NCBI RefSeq assembly: GCF_022213955.1
Contig: NZ_JAKNTW010000020.1
Location: 1 to 64,000 of the forward strand
DNA length: 64,000 nucleotides
DNA from: Dolomitihabitans soli
Lineage (GTDB): Bacteria > Actinomycetota > Actinomycetes > Streptosporangiales > Streptosporangiaceae
Direction: 5' to 3'
The notes below the pieces were generated by a model. That model was not told the origin of the DNA and ran no database searches. It saw nothing but the letters and a program-made list of their open reading frames with translations. The translations under genes were made by a program, and so were the position numbers. This document shows, piece by piece, positions 27,178-36,321 of this stretch. Every line of letters begins with the position of its first letter. The stretch's first letter is position 1.

Positions 27178-27840
27178 TCAGCCGAGAATCCGCAGGATCG
27201 GGTCGGGGATCACGAGGTCGGCGTGCGAGCGGGTCGCGACGACCAGGTTGGCGTTGCGCTGGTCGGGGCCCAACGCCCAGGCCACGGCCGCCTCGTGGTC
27301 CTTGCCGAACCACACGTGGCGGGCGACGAGGCGGCGCACCCGCTCGTCCTCTTCGAGCTCGCAGTACCAGACCTCCTGGAAGGAGGACCGTACGCGCGCC
27401 CAGTCGCCGTGGCCGAGCAGCAGGTAGTTTCCCTCGGTCACCACGAGCCTGGCGGCCCTGGGCACCGGGATGCTGCCGGCGATCGGCTGCTCCAGGCTGC
27501 GTTCGAAGGCGGGCGCGTAGATCACGTCGTCTTCGTCCTCGTGCAGGCGGCGGAGCAGGGCCGCGTAGCCGGCGGCGTCGAAGGTGTCGGGGGCGCCCTT
27601 GCGGTCACGTCGTCCGAGCCGCTCGAGCTCTATGTCGGCGAGGTGGAAGCCGTCCATCGGCACGTGCGCCACCCAGTCCGGCTGCCGGCCGGGGGGCGGC
27701 TCGCGCCGTAGCCTGGTCACGAGGTATTCGGCCAGGGTGCTCTTCCCCGCCCCCGGACTCCCCGTGATGCCCAGGACCGCGCGCCGCCCGCCTGCCGTCA
27801 GGATCCGGGCGCGGTTCGTCAGCTCCTCCAGAGTGGTCAT
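27178..27840 (-). CDS. P-loop sugar/nucleoside kinase, FrcK-like
   Basis: 220 residues. Walker A GITGSPGAGKSTLAEYL at residue 25; HVPMDGFHLAD carries the Asp of the uridine-kinase/phosphoribulokinase group; VVTEGNYLLLG is the second strand. In Sinorhizobium a similar kinase (FrcK) is part of the fructose frcBCAK operon. It overlaps the epimerase gene by four bases and is last in the operon, so it probably phosphorylates the ketohexose that the epimerase makes. Confidence 0.8.
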   Translation of the reverse strand: MTTLEELTNRARILTAGGRRAVLGITGSPGAGKSTLAEYLVTRLRREPPPGRQPDWVAHVPMDGFHLADIELERLGRRDRKGAPDTFDAAGYAALLRRLHEDEDDVIYAPAFERSLEQPIAGSIPVPRAARLVVTEGNYLLLGHGDWARVRSSFQEVWYCELEEDERVRRLVARHVWFGKDHEAAVAWALGPDQRNANLVVATRSHADLVIPDPILRILG

Positions 27841-28718
27841 CGCGAGTGGCTCGTGTAGAGCTGGTCGGTGATGAAGCCGTGGGCGTGGCGGGCCAGATCC
27901 TCGCCGTCGGACCAGAGGTTGCGCCAGATCGCCAGGTCGTTGGAGAGACCCCGCATCACGACCGCGGAGGAGAAGGACTCGAAGGTGATCGGCCCGGTGT
28001 ATTCGATGTCGCCCAGCGCGTGGAAGAACGAGGTGAAGTCGAGGTGGCCGGAGCCCAGGTAACCGCGGTGGTTCTCGCCGATGTGGACGTAGCCGAGCCG
28101 GTCCGCGACCTCCTGCGTCGGCCGTACGAGATCGTCTTCCTCGATGTTCATGTGGTAGGTGTCGAGGTGGATGAGCACATTGTCCTCGCCGATGTCGTCG
28201 GCCAGCCGGAGCGCGTCGCGCGCCGTGTTGATGACGTTGGTCTCGTAGCGGTTGCAGATCTCCAGGCCGAGCGTCATGCCACGTCCTCCCGCCTCCTGCG
28301 CCAGTCGTCGCAGCACCGACACCACATTACGCCGTCCGATCTCGGTGAGCGGATGGTCGTACTTGCCCAGGGCGCTGTAGAGGGCCCCGGTGAAGTGGGT
28401 GCCGCCCAGGGCTTCGGTGGCGGCGAGGGAGTCGTGCAGCAGCTGCTCGCCGCGCTCGACCACGGAGGCGTCGTCGCTGGAGACGTCGGCGTCGAAGGCG
28501 AGGCCACGCGAGCAGGCCACGCCGAGCCCGGCCGACCGCAGGGCCGCACGCGTGGCGTCGACGTCGAGGTTCGCCAGGTCATGCAGGGAGATCTCCAGCA
28601 GGTCGTACCCTGTGGCCTTGGTCTTCTCGACGGCCAGGGCCATCGAGGCCGGGCTTGTGTCGCCGGCCCACACCAGGGCGTGCACGCCGATGGGGTTGGT
28701 CCGGTTGTCAGTGGTCAT
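27837..28718 (-). CDS. ketose 3-epimerase (D-psicose/D-tagatose 3-epimerase family)
   Basis: 293 residues, TIM barrel of the AP-endonuclease_2 superfamily. The four metal and catalytic residues can be placed: Glu in LGLEICNRYETN, Asp in VLIHLDTYHMN, His in GYVHIGENHRGYLG and Glu in ITFESFSS. Cytoplasmic, interconverting ketohexoses at C3, for example allulose to fructose. Sits between the importer genes and a kinase on one minus-strand transcript. Confidence 0.85.
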   Translation of the reverse strand: MTTDNRTNPIGVHALVWAGDTSPASMALAVEKTKATGYDLLEISLHDLANLDVDATRAALRSAGLGVACSRGLAFDADVSSDDASVVERGEQLLHDSLAATEALGGTHFTGALYSALGKYDHPLTEIGRRNVVSVLRRLAQEAGGRGMTLGLEICNRYETNVINTARDALRLADDIGEDNVLIHLDTYHMNIEEDDLVRPTQEVADRLGYVHIGENHRGYLGSGHLDFTSFFHALGDIEYTGPITFESFSSAVVMRGLSNDLAIWRNLWSDGEDLARHAHGFITDQLYTSHSR

Positions 28719-28755
28719 CAGTTCGCTGCCTTCTCCTGTCGCCGGGACTCGTCGT

Positions 28756-28795
28756 CCAACGGCTCTGCTTTCAACGGCTCTGCTTTCAACGGTTC
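28756..28795. repeat. 15-bp tandem repeat at the ATPase stop codon
   Basis: On the minus strand the ATPase gene ends in CCGTTGA, and the 15-base unit AAGCAGAGCCGTTGA follows twice (28785-28771 and 28770-28756, the last base of the second copy differing). Each unit re-creates the CCGTTG of the gene end. Confidence 0.75.
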
Positions 28796-29562
28796 AGTGC
28801 GCCGGTCACGAGGGCGACGATCTCCTCTCCGGTGGTCCCGGCGGTACGCCGGCCGCCGACGCAGCGACCCGCGCGCATCACCCACACCTGCTGGCTGAGC
28901 CGTATGACCTGCGCGAAGTTGTGACTGATGAGCATCACGGCATGCCCCTCGTCGCGCAGGGCGCGGATGAGCTCCTCGACGCGGGCGGTCTCCTGGACGC
29001 CGAGGGCGGCGGTGGGCTCGTCCATGATGACGAGCCTGGAGCTGAAACCGGCGGCACGGCAGATGGCGACGGCCTGGCGCTGGCCGCCGGAGAGCCGCCG
29101 GACCCGCGATCGCACCGCGGGCACGTTGACCGCGAGCTTCGAGACCATCTCCTTCGCGCGGGCCCGCATCGCGCGCCGGTCGAGGACGGCGAGCGGGCCG
29201 AGCCTGCGGACGACCTCGCGGTTGAGGAAGAGGTTCTGCCACACGGTGAGGTCCTCGACGAGCGCGAGGTTCTGGTGGACGGTCTCGATTCCGGCCTCGC
29301 GGGCGTCCTCGGGCGAGTGGAAGGAGGTCTCGGCTCCGTCGAACTCGATGTGGCCGCTGTCCGGCCGGTGGATCCCGGAGACGCAGCGGACCAGCGTGGA
29401 CTTGCCCGCGCCGTTGTCGCCGACGATGGCGGTGATCTCGCCCTCGCGCGCGGAGAGGGAGACGTCGACGAGGGCGCGGACGCTGCCGAAGGCCAGCGAG
29501 ACGCCCCGGCAGTCGAGCAGCGGCTCACCGGCGGGTGTGCCTGGATTCGGCCGGGCGGTCAT
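28786..29562 (-). CDS. CUT2 sugar ABC transporter ATPase, single domain, FrcA-like
   Basis: 258 residues from ATG 29562, overlapping the permease stop by four bases. Walker A GDNGAGKST, Q-loop IETVHQNLALVEDLTVWQN, signature RLSGGQRQAVAICRA, Walker B LVIMDEPTAALG. Only one nucleotide-binding domain, unlike the fused ATPase of the arabinose system and like FrcA of the fructose/mannose/ribose importer. Confidence 0.93.
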   Translation of the reverse strand: MTARPNPGTPAGEPLLDCRGVSLAFGSVRALVDVSLSAREGEITAIVGDNGAGKSTLVRCVSGIHRPDSGHIEFDGAETSFHSPEDAREAGIETVHQNLALVEDLTVWQNLFLNREVVRRLGPLAVLDRRAMRARAKEMVSKLAVNVPAVRSRVRRLSGGQRQAVAICRAAGFSSRLVIMDEPTAALGVQETARVEELIRALRDEGHAVMLISHNFAQVIRLSQQVWVMRAGRCVGGRRTAGTTGEEIVALVTGALNR

Positions 29563-30533
29563 CGCTGGAACCTCGTGAGCAGCGCGGCCAGCACCACGAC
29601 GACGCCGACGGCCAGGGGTTGGTAGAACTGCGAGACGCCGAGCAGGGTGAGCCCGTTGACCAGGGCGACCAGCAGCAGGGCGCCGATGACCGGGCCGATG
29701 ATGGTGCCCCTGCCGCCGAAGAGGCTGACGCCGCCGAGCACGACGGCGGCCACGGAGTTGAGCAGGAAGGAGGTGTTGGAGGCGGGCTCGGCGGCTCCGA
29801 TCCTGGCGACGAGCAGGATCGCCGCGAGCCCGGCGAGGGTGCCGCTGATCGTGTACACCGCGATCTTGACGCGCTGGGTGCTGATCCCCATGGCCCGCGC
29901 CGACTCCGGCGCCCCGCCGGTGGCCAGCAGGTGGGTGCCGAACCGGGTGTGGAAGAGCACCGCGTGCGCGACCAGGGCGACCACCACCGCGATGACGAAC
30001 GACCAGCCGAAGATCCCGAGGCCGCCGGTCGACAGGGCCAGCAGGGCCGGGTCGATGATGGTGACGGGCTTGCCGTCGGCGAGGATCAGCGCGAGCCCGG
30101 AGGCCGCCGACAGCATGCCGAGCGTCACGATGAAGTCGGCGATCCTCCCCCAGGCGATGATCACGCCGTTGACCATGCCCGCCAGCGCGGCGGCGACGAC
30201 CGCCAGCAGGCACGACAGGGGCAGACCCCACGGAGCCGAGTACGCCTGGCCCAGTACGACCGCGCCCAGGGTCATCGTCGAGGCGATCGACAGGTCGATG
30301 CCGGCGGTGGCGATCACGAAGGTCTGGCCGACCGCCAGGACGATCAGGATCGCGGCGGCGAGGAGCATCGAGGCGATGTTCCCGGTGCTCAGGAAGGTGG
30401 GGTTCAGCACCTGGAAGACGACCACGAGGACGACCAGCCCGACCAGGGCCGCCCACTCCGCCCAGAACCCGGCGTCCCTCAGCCGTGAGGTCCAGGGCTC
30501 GCGATCGTCCGCCGCGAGCGTTGCGTTAGCCAT
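29559..30533 (-). CDS. CUT2 sugar ABC transporter permease, FrcC-like
   Basis: 324 residues, about ten spans. FVIATAGIDLSIASTMTLGA, ADFIVTLGMLSAASGLALI, ATGGAPESARAMGIS (ATPase contact loop), VYTISGTLAGLAAI and AVVLGGVSLFGGRGT are all family landmarks. Works as a homodimer since the operon has only one permease. Confidence 0.92.
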   Translation of the reverse strand: MANATLAADDREPWTSRLRDAGFWAEWAALVGLVVLVVVFQVLNPTFLSTGNIASMLLAAAILIVLAVGQTFVIATAGIDLSIASTMTLGAVVLGQAYSAPWGLPLSCLLAVVAAALAGMVNGVIIAWGRIADFIVTLGMLSAASGLALILADGKPVTIIDPALLALSTGGLGIFGWSFVIAVVVALVAHAVLFHTRFGTHLLATGGAPESARAMGISTQRVKIAVYTISGTLAGLAAILLVARIGAAEPASNTSFLLNSVAAVVLGGVSLFGGRGTIIGPVIGALLLVALVNGLTLLGVSQFYQPLAVGVVVVLAALLTRFQR

Positions 30534-30584
30534 GTATCACTCCTCGCCCCCGGTACGGCCGGCGTGCCCGGTGGCGGTTCGCCG

Positions 30585-31634
30585 CTACTGGATGAGGGCC
30601 TTGAACGGGTCGGCGTAGCTGCCGAACGGCTTGGGCGTGGCCGCCAGCGCCTTGTCGGCGTTGTCCTTGGTGACCAGCTCGACCGGGGCCTTGACGTTGG
30701 CGGGCAGCGTCTTGCCGGTCCCGGCGGCCTGGCACGCCTCGACGCCCATCTGGCCGATGGTGTAGGGGTACTGGGCGACGGTGCCGTCCAGCGTGCCGGC
30801 CTTGACCGCCTGGAGCGCGTCCTTGATGCCGTCGACGCTGATGACCTTCACCTTGCCCGTCTTGCCGGAGTTGGCGATGGCGCGTGCCACGCCCAGCCCC
30901 ATGTCGTCGTTGGCGACGAAGAACCCCGCCAGGTTCGGGTTGGCCCGCATGACGTCGGTCGCGGCGGTGAGCGCCGTCTGCCGCTCCCAGTTGGCGGCGA
31001 CGGTCTGGACGACCTTGAGGCCGGGGCCGATGCCCTGCTGGAATCCCGTGATTCTGGCGCCGCTGGTGACGTCTCCGGCGATGCCGCCGACGACCGCCAC
31101 GTCACCGCCCGAAGGCAGCAGTTCGGTCATCCGCCGCCCGGCCATCCTGCCCGCCTCGGTGTTGTCGGTGCCGATGTAGGTGGCCAGCTTGACGTTGGCG
31201 CTCTTGGCCGCTCCGGGGTCGACCGGGCTGTCGATGTTGACGATGGTCTTGTTCATCGCCGAGAGCTGGGCGAGCCCCTGGATGAGGTTGGTGCCGGAGA
31301 TCGGGTTGATCACGTAGCAGGAGAAGTCCTGCCCGGCGAGGCCGTTGAGCTTGTCCGCCTGGCCGGTGGTGTCGGTGATGGAGTTGGCCGCCTGGACCGT
31401 GACCGGTACTCCGGCCGCGCGGGCCTGGTCGTCGATCCCCTGCTTCATCGACTGGAAGAACGGGTTGTCCAGCCCTTTGATCACAGCGGCGATCTTGGTC
31501 GTGGGGGGCTGCTCCCCGGCCGCGCCGGCGGGGTCGGCAGGCCCGCCGGATCCGCAGGATCCCAGCACGAGCGCGCCGGCGATCGCCGCCGCGCTGACCG
31601 CCGTTGCGCGACGACCTCTGATGGTGGCGTGCAT
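30585..31634 (-). CDS. CUT2 sugar-binding lipoprotein, FrcB-like
   Basis: 349 residues. Twin-basic n-region and lipobox LVLGSC-G near residue 27. Peripla_BP_4: TTKIAAVIKGLDNPFFQSMK, FVANDDMGLGVARAIANSG, KVISVDGIKDALQAVKAG. First gene of the operon, divergent from the LacI at 31891. The ligand should be a ketohexose or related sugar, judging by the epimerase and kinase downstream. Confidence 0.93.
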   Translation of the reverse strand: MHATIRGRRATAVSAAAIAGALVLGSCGSGGPADPAGAAGEQPPTTKIAAVIKGLDNPFFQSMKQGIDDQARAAGVPVTVQAANSITDTTGQADKLNGLAGQDFSCYVINPISGTNLIQGLAQLSAMNKTIVNIDSPVDPGAAKSANVKLATYIGTDNTEAGRMAGRRMTELLPSGGDVAVVGGIAGDVTSGARITGFQQGIGPGLKVVQTVAANWERQTALTAATDVMRANPNLAGFFVANDDMGLGVARAIANSGKTGKVKVISVDGIKDALQAVKAGTLDGTVAQYPYTIGQMGVEACQAAGTGKTLPANVKAPVELVTKDNADKALAATPKPFGSYADPFKALIQ

Positions 31635-31890
31635 CGGATGCCCCTTTCGGCGTCAATGGGATGACCGTAACCACCGCTTCGGAAGTCGGGGCAACCCCTC
31701 TTTCGGCTTTTCACGTCAAAGATTCTTGACCTTCGGACAAAGTCGCGGCCCGGGACACCTCGTCCGGCCACTGGCGATCCCGTGAGTCTCCGGGTCTTGG
31801 CCCGACCGGCCCTGACGGCCTTCGCGGCCGCCCCCGGCGAGCGGCCGGTCGCTTATGCTGTCAGGAGCATGGAACGACTGGGCGGCACAG

Positions 31891-32919
31891 ATGGCTAGGC
31901 CAGCGGGGACACGCGCGACGGTTCGAGACGTGGCGGCGGAGACGGGCCTCTCGATCGCCACCGTGTCCCGTGTGCTGAACGGCCAGGCCAATGTCGCCCC
32001 GCACACCCGGGACCTGGTGCTGCGAGCCGTCGACCGGCTCGGCGACCAGGCCCCCCGCCGGCGCGGCGCACCGGACGCTCCGGCCGGCGACATCTACGTG
32101 CGCTGCCCGTACCTTCTCACCGACTACTTCGGGCTCATCGTCTCGTCGATCGCCGAGACCATCGAGTTGCACGGCAGGCAGGTGATCCTGGGCGCCGGAG
32201 AGACCGCCCAGCGCACCTCGGTCCTGCCCGGCCTCGGGGACAGGCCCGGCATCGCGGGCGCGATCCTGATCCTGCCACCGGAACCGGCCGGCGAGCTCGT
32301 ACGGCTCCGCGACCGCCACTTCCCGTTCGTGGTGATCGATCCGCGCACCCCGCCGCCCCGGGACATCGTCGCCGTGTCCGCCGCCCACTTCGCCGGGGCG
32401 CGCAACCTCATGGCCCATCTGGTGGAACTCGGACACCGCCGGGTGGGCATCATCGGCGGCCCTCGCGACTGGCTCGCGAGCGACGCGAGGCTGGCCGGCT
32501 ACGCGGCGTCCCTGGCCGACGTCGGCGTCCTGCCGGCGGCGGAGCTGCTGCGCAGCGTCGCGGAGCCGAACACCGAGAACGGCTACCGCGCGGCCTGTGA
32601 GCTGCTCGACCTTCCCGACCGGCCGACCGCGCTCGTCGGGTTCAACGACAAGATGGCCGTCGGCGCGCTGTGCGCGGCGGATCAGCGCGGCCTCACCGTC
32701 CCGGGCGACCTGTCCATCGCGGGTTTCGACGACATCGACGTCAGCCGCGCGACACGGCCGATGCTCACCACGGTTCGCCAGCCGCTGGAGGAGATGGGGC
32801 GAATGGCGGTCACCCTGCTGATGCGACTGCTCGACCGGCACACGCTTGAGGCGTTGCACATCTCGCTGGGCACCGAGCTCATCGTCCGCGCCTCCACCGG
32901 GCCGGTGCCGGTCCGCTGA
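31891..32919 (+). CDS. LacI-family regulator of the ketose operon
   Basis: 342 residues from ATG 31891; no strong ribosome site, so an upstream start is possible. HTH TRATVRDVAAETGLSIATVSRVLNGQANV, effector domain ending IAGFDDIDVSRATRPMLTTVRQPLEEMG. Divergent from the binding-protein gene with 256 bases between, holding unassigned promoters. No clear dyad shared with the arabinose sites is seen there. Confidence 0.88.
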   Translation: MARPAGTRATVRDVAAETGLSIATVSRVLNGQANVAPHTRDLVLRAVDRLGDQAPRRRGAPDAPAGDIYVRCPYLLTDYFGLIVSSIAETIELHGRQVILGAGETAQRTSVLPGLGDRPGIAGAILILPPEPAGELVRLRDRHFPFVVIDPRTPPPRDIVAVSAAHFAGARNLMAHLVELGHRRVGIIGGPRDWLASDARLAGYAASLADVGVLPAAELLRSVAEPNTENGYRAACELLDLPDRPTALVGFNDKMAVGALCAADQRGLTVPGDLSIAGFDDIDVSRATRPMLTTVRQPLEEMGRMAVTLLMRLLDRHTLEALHISLGTELIVRASTGPVPVR

Positions 32920-32949
32920 GAATCGGCGTTACATTTTGTTTCATTTCAC

Positions 32950-32969
32950 CGCCAGCCCGAAGCTGGGCG
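32950..32969 (+). terminator. terminator-like hairpin after the LacI gene
   Basis: CGCCAG and CTGGGCG pair around CCCGAAG with a single bulge, 30 bases after the LacI stop. Moderate stem, no U-tract. Confidence 0.4.
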
Positions 32970-33010
32970 TCCTTTCGGGCGAGACCGGGTAGTTGGACAA
33001 ACTAGGTCTT

Positions 33011-33069
33011 GACATGAAATGTCAGCACATGTTTCCCTACTCAAAACGAGCATGTTTCATATTTGTTTC
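33011..33069. promoter_or_regulatory. AT-rich control region before the GH30 gene
   Basis: GACAT-GAA-ATGTC is a perfect 13-base dyad (33011-33023), overlapping a TTGACA. TGTTTC then recurs at 33030, 33053 and 33064, with a further copy at 32937; spacings of 23 and 11 bases put the sites on one helix face. This low-GC island stands out in the cluster and lies 115-170 bases before the start codon. Confidence 0.4.
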
Positions 33070-33182
33070 AATAAGTTACATCGACGGCGGCAGCGGCGGT
33101 GACCGCCCGCGCCGGCGAACCTCCCCGGCTAGCGATGCACCTCCCGTCCCTCTCATCGGACCATCGCGAAAGGACCCCTGCC

Positions 33183-35066
33183 GTGTCCCGTCCCCATCGC
33201 CGAACGATCTCCCTCGGCGTCGCCATCGCCTCCGCCGCCGCGCTGTGCGTGGCCGGGCCCGTGGGCGCCGCGCCCGCGTTCGCCGCCGGCGAGACGGTCA
33301 ACGTCTGGCTCACCACCACCTCCGACGCGGGAGGCCGGGTCGTCAGCCGTGGCCTCGCGCAGCAGACCCCGATCACGTTCGGCCCGGCCGGGGGCAGCGC
33401 CAGCCACACGATCACCGTCAACGAGGGCACCACCTACCAGCAGTTCGAGGGAGCGGGCGCCTCGATCACCGACACGAGCGCATACCTGCTGCGCGGCGGG
33501 CCGGTGAGCGCGGCCACCCGCGACGCGGTGATGCGCAAGCTCTTCTCCCCCACCGACGGCATCGGGCTGTCGTTCGTCCGCAACCCGATCGGCGCCTCGG
33601 ACCTGTCCCGGCCCGGCAACGTCTCCCTCGACGACACCTGCTGCGACCTGAACGACTTCGGCGCGAACGGCTACGACACCAATGTCCGGCTGCTCACCGC
33701 GCAGGCCAGATCGCTCAATCCGGCGCTGCGCGTCAAGGGGGTGCCGTGGAGCGCGCCCGGCTGGATGAAGGACAACAACCGGATGGACCAGATGGGATGG
33801 CTCAAGTGGGAGTACTACCCCGCCTATGCCCAGTATCTGGTGAAGTACATCCAGAGCTACCAGGCCGCCGGCGTGCCGGTGAACTACATCTCCGTGCAGA
33901 ACGAGCCCAACTGCTGCCAGTCCGGCAACCCGACCGCCATGGACTACCCGGGCATGAGCTGGAACCCGTCCGGGCTGGCCGAGTTCACCAAGAACCATGT
34001 GTACCCGGCCTTCCGGGCGGCGGGCATCACCACCAAGGTGCTCGTCCACGACTGGAACTACGGTGACTACGCCAACTTCGGCGCGGGAGTGCTCAACGAC
34101 GCCGGTGTCCGCAACGATCCGTTGTTCGGCGGGATCGCCTGGCACGGCTACTTCGGTGATCCGGCGGTCGGCACGCAGGTCCGCAACCAGTATCCGGCGG
34201 TGCGCCAGTTCAGCACCGAGCACTCCGGCGGGAACTGGATCGGCAACCAGCACAACGAGGACCTCGCCGACATCGTCAACTACGCCCGCAACTGGAGCGG
34301 CAGCATCGTCAAGTGGAGCCTGGCGCTCAACCAGCACCAGGGTCCGCACAACGGCGGCTGCGGCACCTGCACCGGGCTCATCACGGTCCAGGAGGGCGGC
34401 GCCCGGGCCGGCCAGGTCGACTACACGATCGAGTACTACACCACCGGGCACCTGACCAAGTTCGTCAAGCCCGGGGCCTCCCGGATCGACTCGACCGCCA
34501 ACGGCACCGTGCAGAACGTCGCCTACCGCAATCCCGACGGCTCCAAGGCGTTACTGGCGCACAACCGTGGCACCTCGGCCCAGTCCATGCGGGTCAACTG
34601 GGGCAACCAGTCGTTCGTCTACTCGCTGCCCGCGCGGACCACGGCCACCTTCACCTGGACGGGCACGCCGGGCAGTGGCGGCGGGACCGGCGGCGCGATC
34701 ACCGGTCTGGCCGGCAAGTGCGTCGACGTGGCCGGCGGCAACAGCGCAGACGGGACCGCCGTGCAACTGTGGAGCTGCGCCGGAAACGCCGCCCAGCAGT
34801 GGAGCCGCCCAGGCGACGGCACGGTCCGCGCCCTGGGCAAGTGCCTGGACGTCGTCGACCACGGCACCGCGGACGGAAGCCAGGTGCAGTTGTGGACCTG
34901 CGGCGGCACCGCGAACCAGCAGTGGGTCCACACCGCCGGCCGGGATCTGGTGAACCCGGCCGCGAACAAATGCCTCGACGTGACCGGCAACAACAGCGCC
35001 GACGGCACCCGGCTCCAGCTGTGGACCTGCACCGGCGCCGCCAACCAGAAATGGACGGTGTCCTGA
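33183..35066 (+). CDS. secreted GH30 glycosidase with C-terminal ricin-type (CBM13) lectin
   Basis: 627 residues from GTG 33183 (AAAGGA upstream). Signal peptide 1-36 ends FAAGE. GH30 barrel about 75-400: QQFEGAGASITDTSAYLL, WSAPGWMKDNNRM, acid/base E241 in VQNEPNCC and nucleophile E346 in FSTEHSGG; a beta-sandwich follows to about 495. Gly/Thr linker, then a three-lobe ricin domain (KCVDVAGG, KCLDVVDH, KCLDVTGN, each with QxW). Candidates are beta-1,6-glucanase, galactanase or xylanase; specificity cannot be told. The lectin would hold it on polysaccharide. Confidence 0.9.
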   Translation: MSRPHRRTISLGVAIASAAALCVAGPVGAAPAFAAGETVNVWLTTTSDAGGRVVSRGLAQQTPITFGPAGGSASHTITVNEGTTYQQFEGAGASITDTSAYLLRGGPVSAATRDAVMRKLFSPTDGIGLSFVRNPIGASDLSRPGNVSLDDTCCDLNDFGANGYDTNVRLLTAQARSLNPALRVKGVPWSAPGWMKDNNRMDQMGWLKWEYYPAYAQYLVKYIQSYQAAGVPVNYISVQNEPNCCQSGNPTAMDYPGMSWNPSGLAEFTKNHVYPAFRAAGITTKVLVHDWNYGDYANFGAGVLNDAGVRNDPLFGGIAWHGYFGDPAVGTQVRNQYPAVRQFSTEHSGGNWIGNQHNEDLADIVNYARNWSGSIVKWSLALNQHQGPHNGGCGTCTGLITVQEGGARAGQVDYTIEYYTTGHLTKFVKPGASRIDSTANGTVQNVAYRNPDGSKALLAHNRGTSAQSMRVNWGNQSFVYSLPARTTATFTWTGTPGSGGGTGGAITGLAGKCVDVAGGNSADGTAVQLWSCAGNAAQQWSRPGDGTVRALGKCLDVVDHGTADGSQVQLWTCGGTANQQWVHTAGRDLVNPAANKCLDVTGNNSADGTRLQLWTCTGAANQKWTVS

Positions 35067-35083
35067 CCCTTCAGCACCCCGTG

Positions 35084-35117
35084 GCGGGCGACGGCCGATG
35101 GAAGGGCCGCCGCCCGC
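35084..35117 (+). terminator. strong terminator of the GH30 gene
   Basis: GCGGGCGACGGCC and GGCCGCCGCCCGC pair over 13 positions with one mismatch, 8-base loop, 17 bases after the stop codon. Confidence 0.75.
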
Positions 35118-35238
35118 ACCGCTTCCCCGGCCCGTTCGCGTTCCGAGCATGGCCGCCTCGGCGTGGTCCACGGGCGTGCGCTCGGCGGGACGGTCTCACC
35201 GTGTGGGATCGGCGGCCATCCGTCGACGGGCCCGGTCG

Positions 35239-36279
35239 CTAGGCCGGCGGCGCCGTACCGGTCGACTCCCGGATGACGAGCCGGGTCGGCGGGATGTCGG
35301 GCTGCTGCCCGGGTCGCTCCTCCCCGAGGAGCCGCAGCAGCGCGACCGCCGCCGCCGCGCCGATGGCCGCCAGGTCCTGGGCGACGGTGGTGAGGGCCGG
35401 GTAGTGCCACTCCCCTATCGGCAGGTCGTCGTAGCCCACCACGGAGAGGCTGCCCGGCACGTCGATCCCCGCGCGCTGCGCCGCGCCCATGCCGGCCAGC
35501 GCCATCATGTCGTTGGCGAAGACGATGGCCGTGGGCCGGTCGGGCATACGGAGCAGGTCTTCGGTGATCGTCCTGGCTTCGAGGCTGTCGAAGCGGCGTG
35601 CCCCGGCGATCGTCGGCGTGACGCCCGATTCCCGCAGGGCGGTGACGAACGCCTCCCGGCGCTGGACGGTGTGCACCCGGTCGTCGGGGCCCGAGACGTA
35701 GGCGATCCGGCGGTGACCCAGGTCGAGGAGATGCCGCGCGGTGTCCAGCACGCCGCGCAACGGGGCCGCGGACTGTACGTGCGGCTGCGGGTCGTCCTGC
35801 CAGGGGATGCCGATGAGCACGGCCTGCTGACCGAGATCGCGCAGCAGGGCGAACCTCGGGTCGCCGATCCGGCTCTCGGTCAGCAGGAAGCCGTCGACCC
35901 TGCGTTCGCGCGCCAGCTTCCGGTAGGTCGCCATCTCGGCCTCGGGATCGTCTCCGAGCAGGTGGAGCTGGAGCCCGTAGCCGAGCGGAGCGAGCACCTG
36001 CTCGGCGCCGGAGATCATCACGGCGAAGTAGGGGTCTGCGGCCAGCAGGTCCGTCGAACGGGCGATGACCATGCCGACCGAACGCGTACGGGCGCCTCTG
36101 AGCGCTACGGCCGCCGCCGAGGGGACCCACTTCAGCTTGGCGGCGGCCTCGCGGACCGCGGCCGCGGTCTTCGCGGAGATGCCGCCGCGCTCGTTCATCA
36201 CCTTGGAGACCGCCGACCGCGAGACGCCGGCCAAGGCCGCGACGTCGTCGATGGTGGGCCGACCCACATTCTCCCGCAT
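35239..36279 (-). CDS. LacI-family regulator of the mannan/pectin locus
   Basis: 346 residues. HTH PTIDDVAALAGVSRSAVSKVMN at residues 8-29, then WVPSAAAVALRGARTRSVGMV and an effector domain (VVGYDDLPIGEWHYPALTTV). Divergent from the GH5/42-like gene, sharing a 121-base gap that contains a promoter and a large dyad. The expected inducer is an oligosaccharide imported by the CUT1 system. Confidence 0.9.
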   Translation of the reverse strand: MRENVGRPTIDDVAALAGVSRSAVSKVMNERGGISAKTAAAVREAAAKLKWVPSAAAVALRGARTRSVGMVIARSTDLLAADPYFAVMISGAEQVLAPLGYGLQLHLLGDDPEAEMATYRKLARERRVDGFLLTESRIGDPRFALLRDLGQQAVLIGIPWQDDPQPHVQSAAPLRGVLDTARHLLDLGHRRIAYVSGPDDRVHTVQRREAFVTALRESGVTPTIAGARRFDSLEARTITEDLLRMPDRPTAIVFANDMMALAGMGAAQRAGIDVPGSLSVVGYDDLPIGEWHYPALTTVAQDLAAIGAAAAVALLRLLGEERPGQQPDIPPTRLVIRESTGTAPPA

Positions 36280-36321
36280 TCGCTCACTCTAACAGCGAGT
36301 GGATCGATTGAGTGCAAGTTA

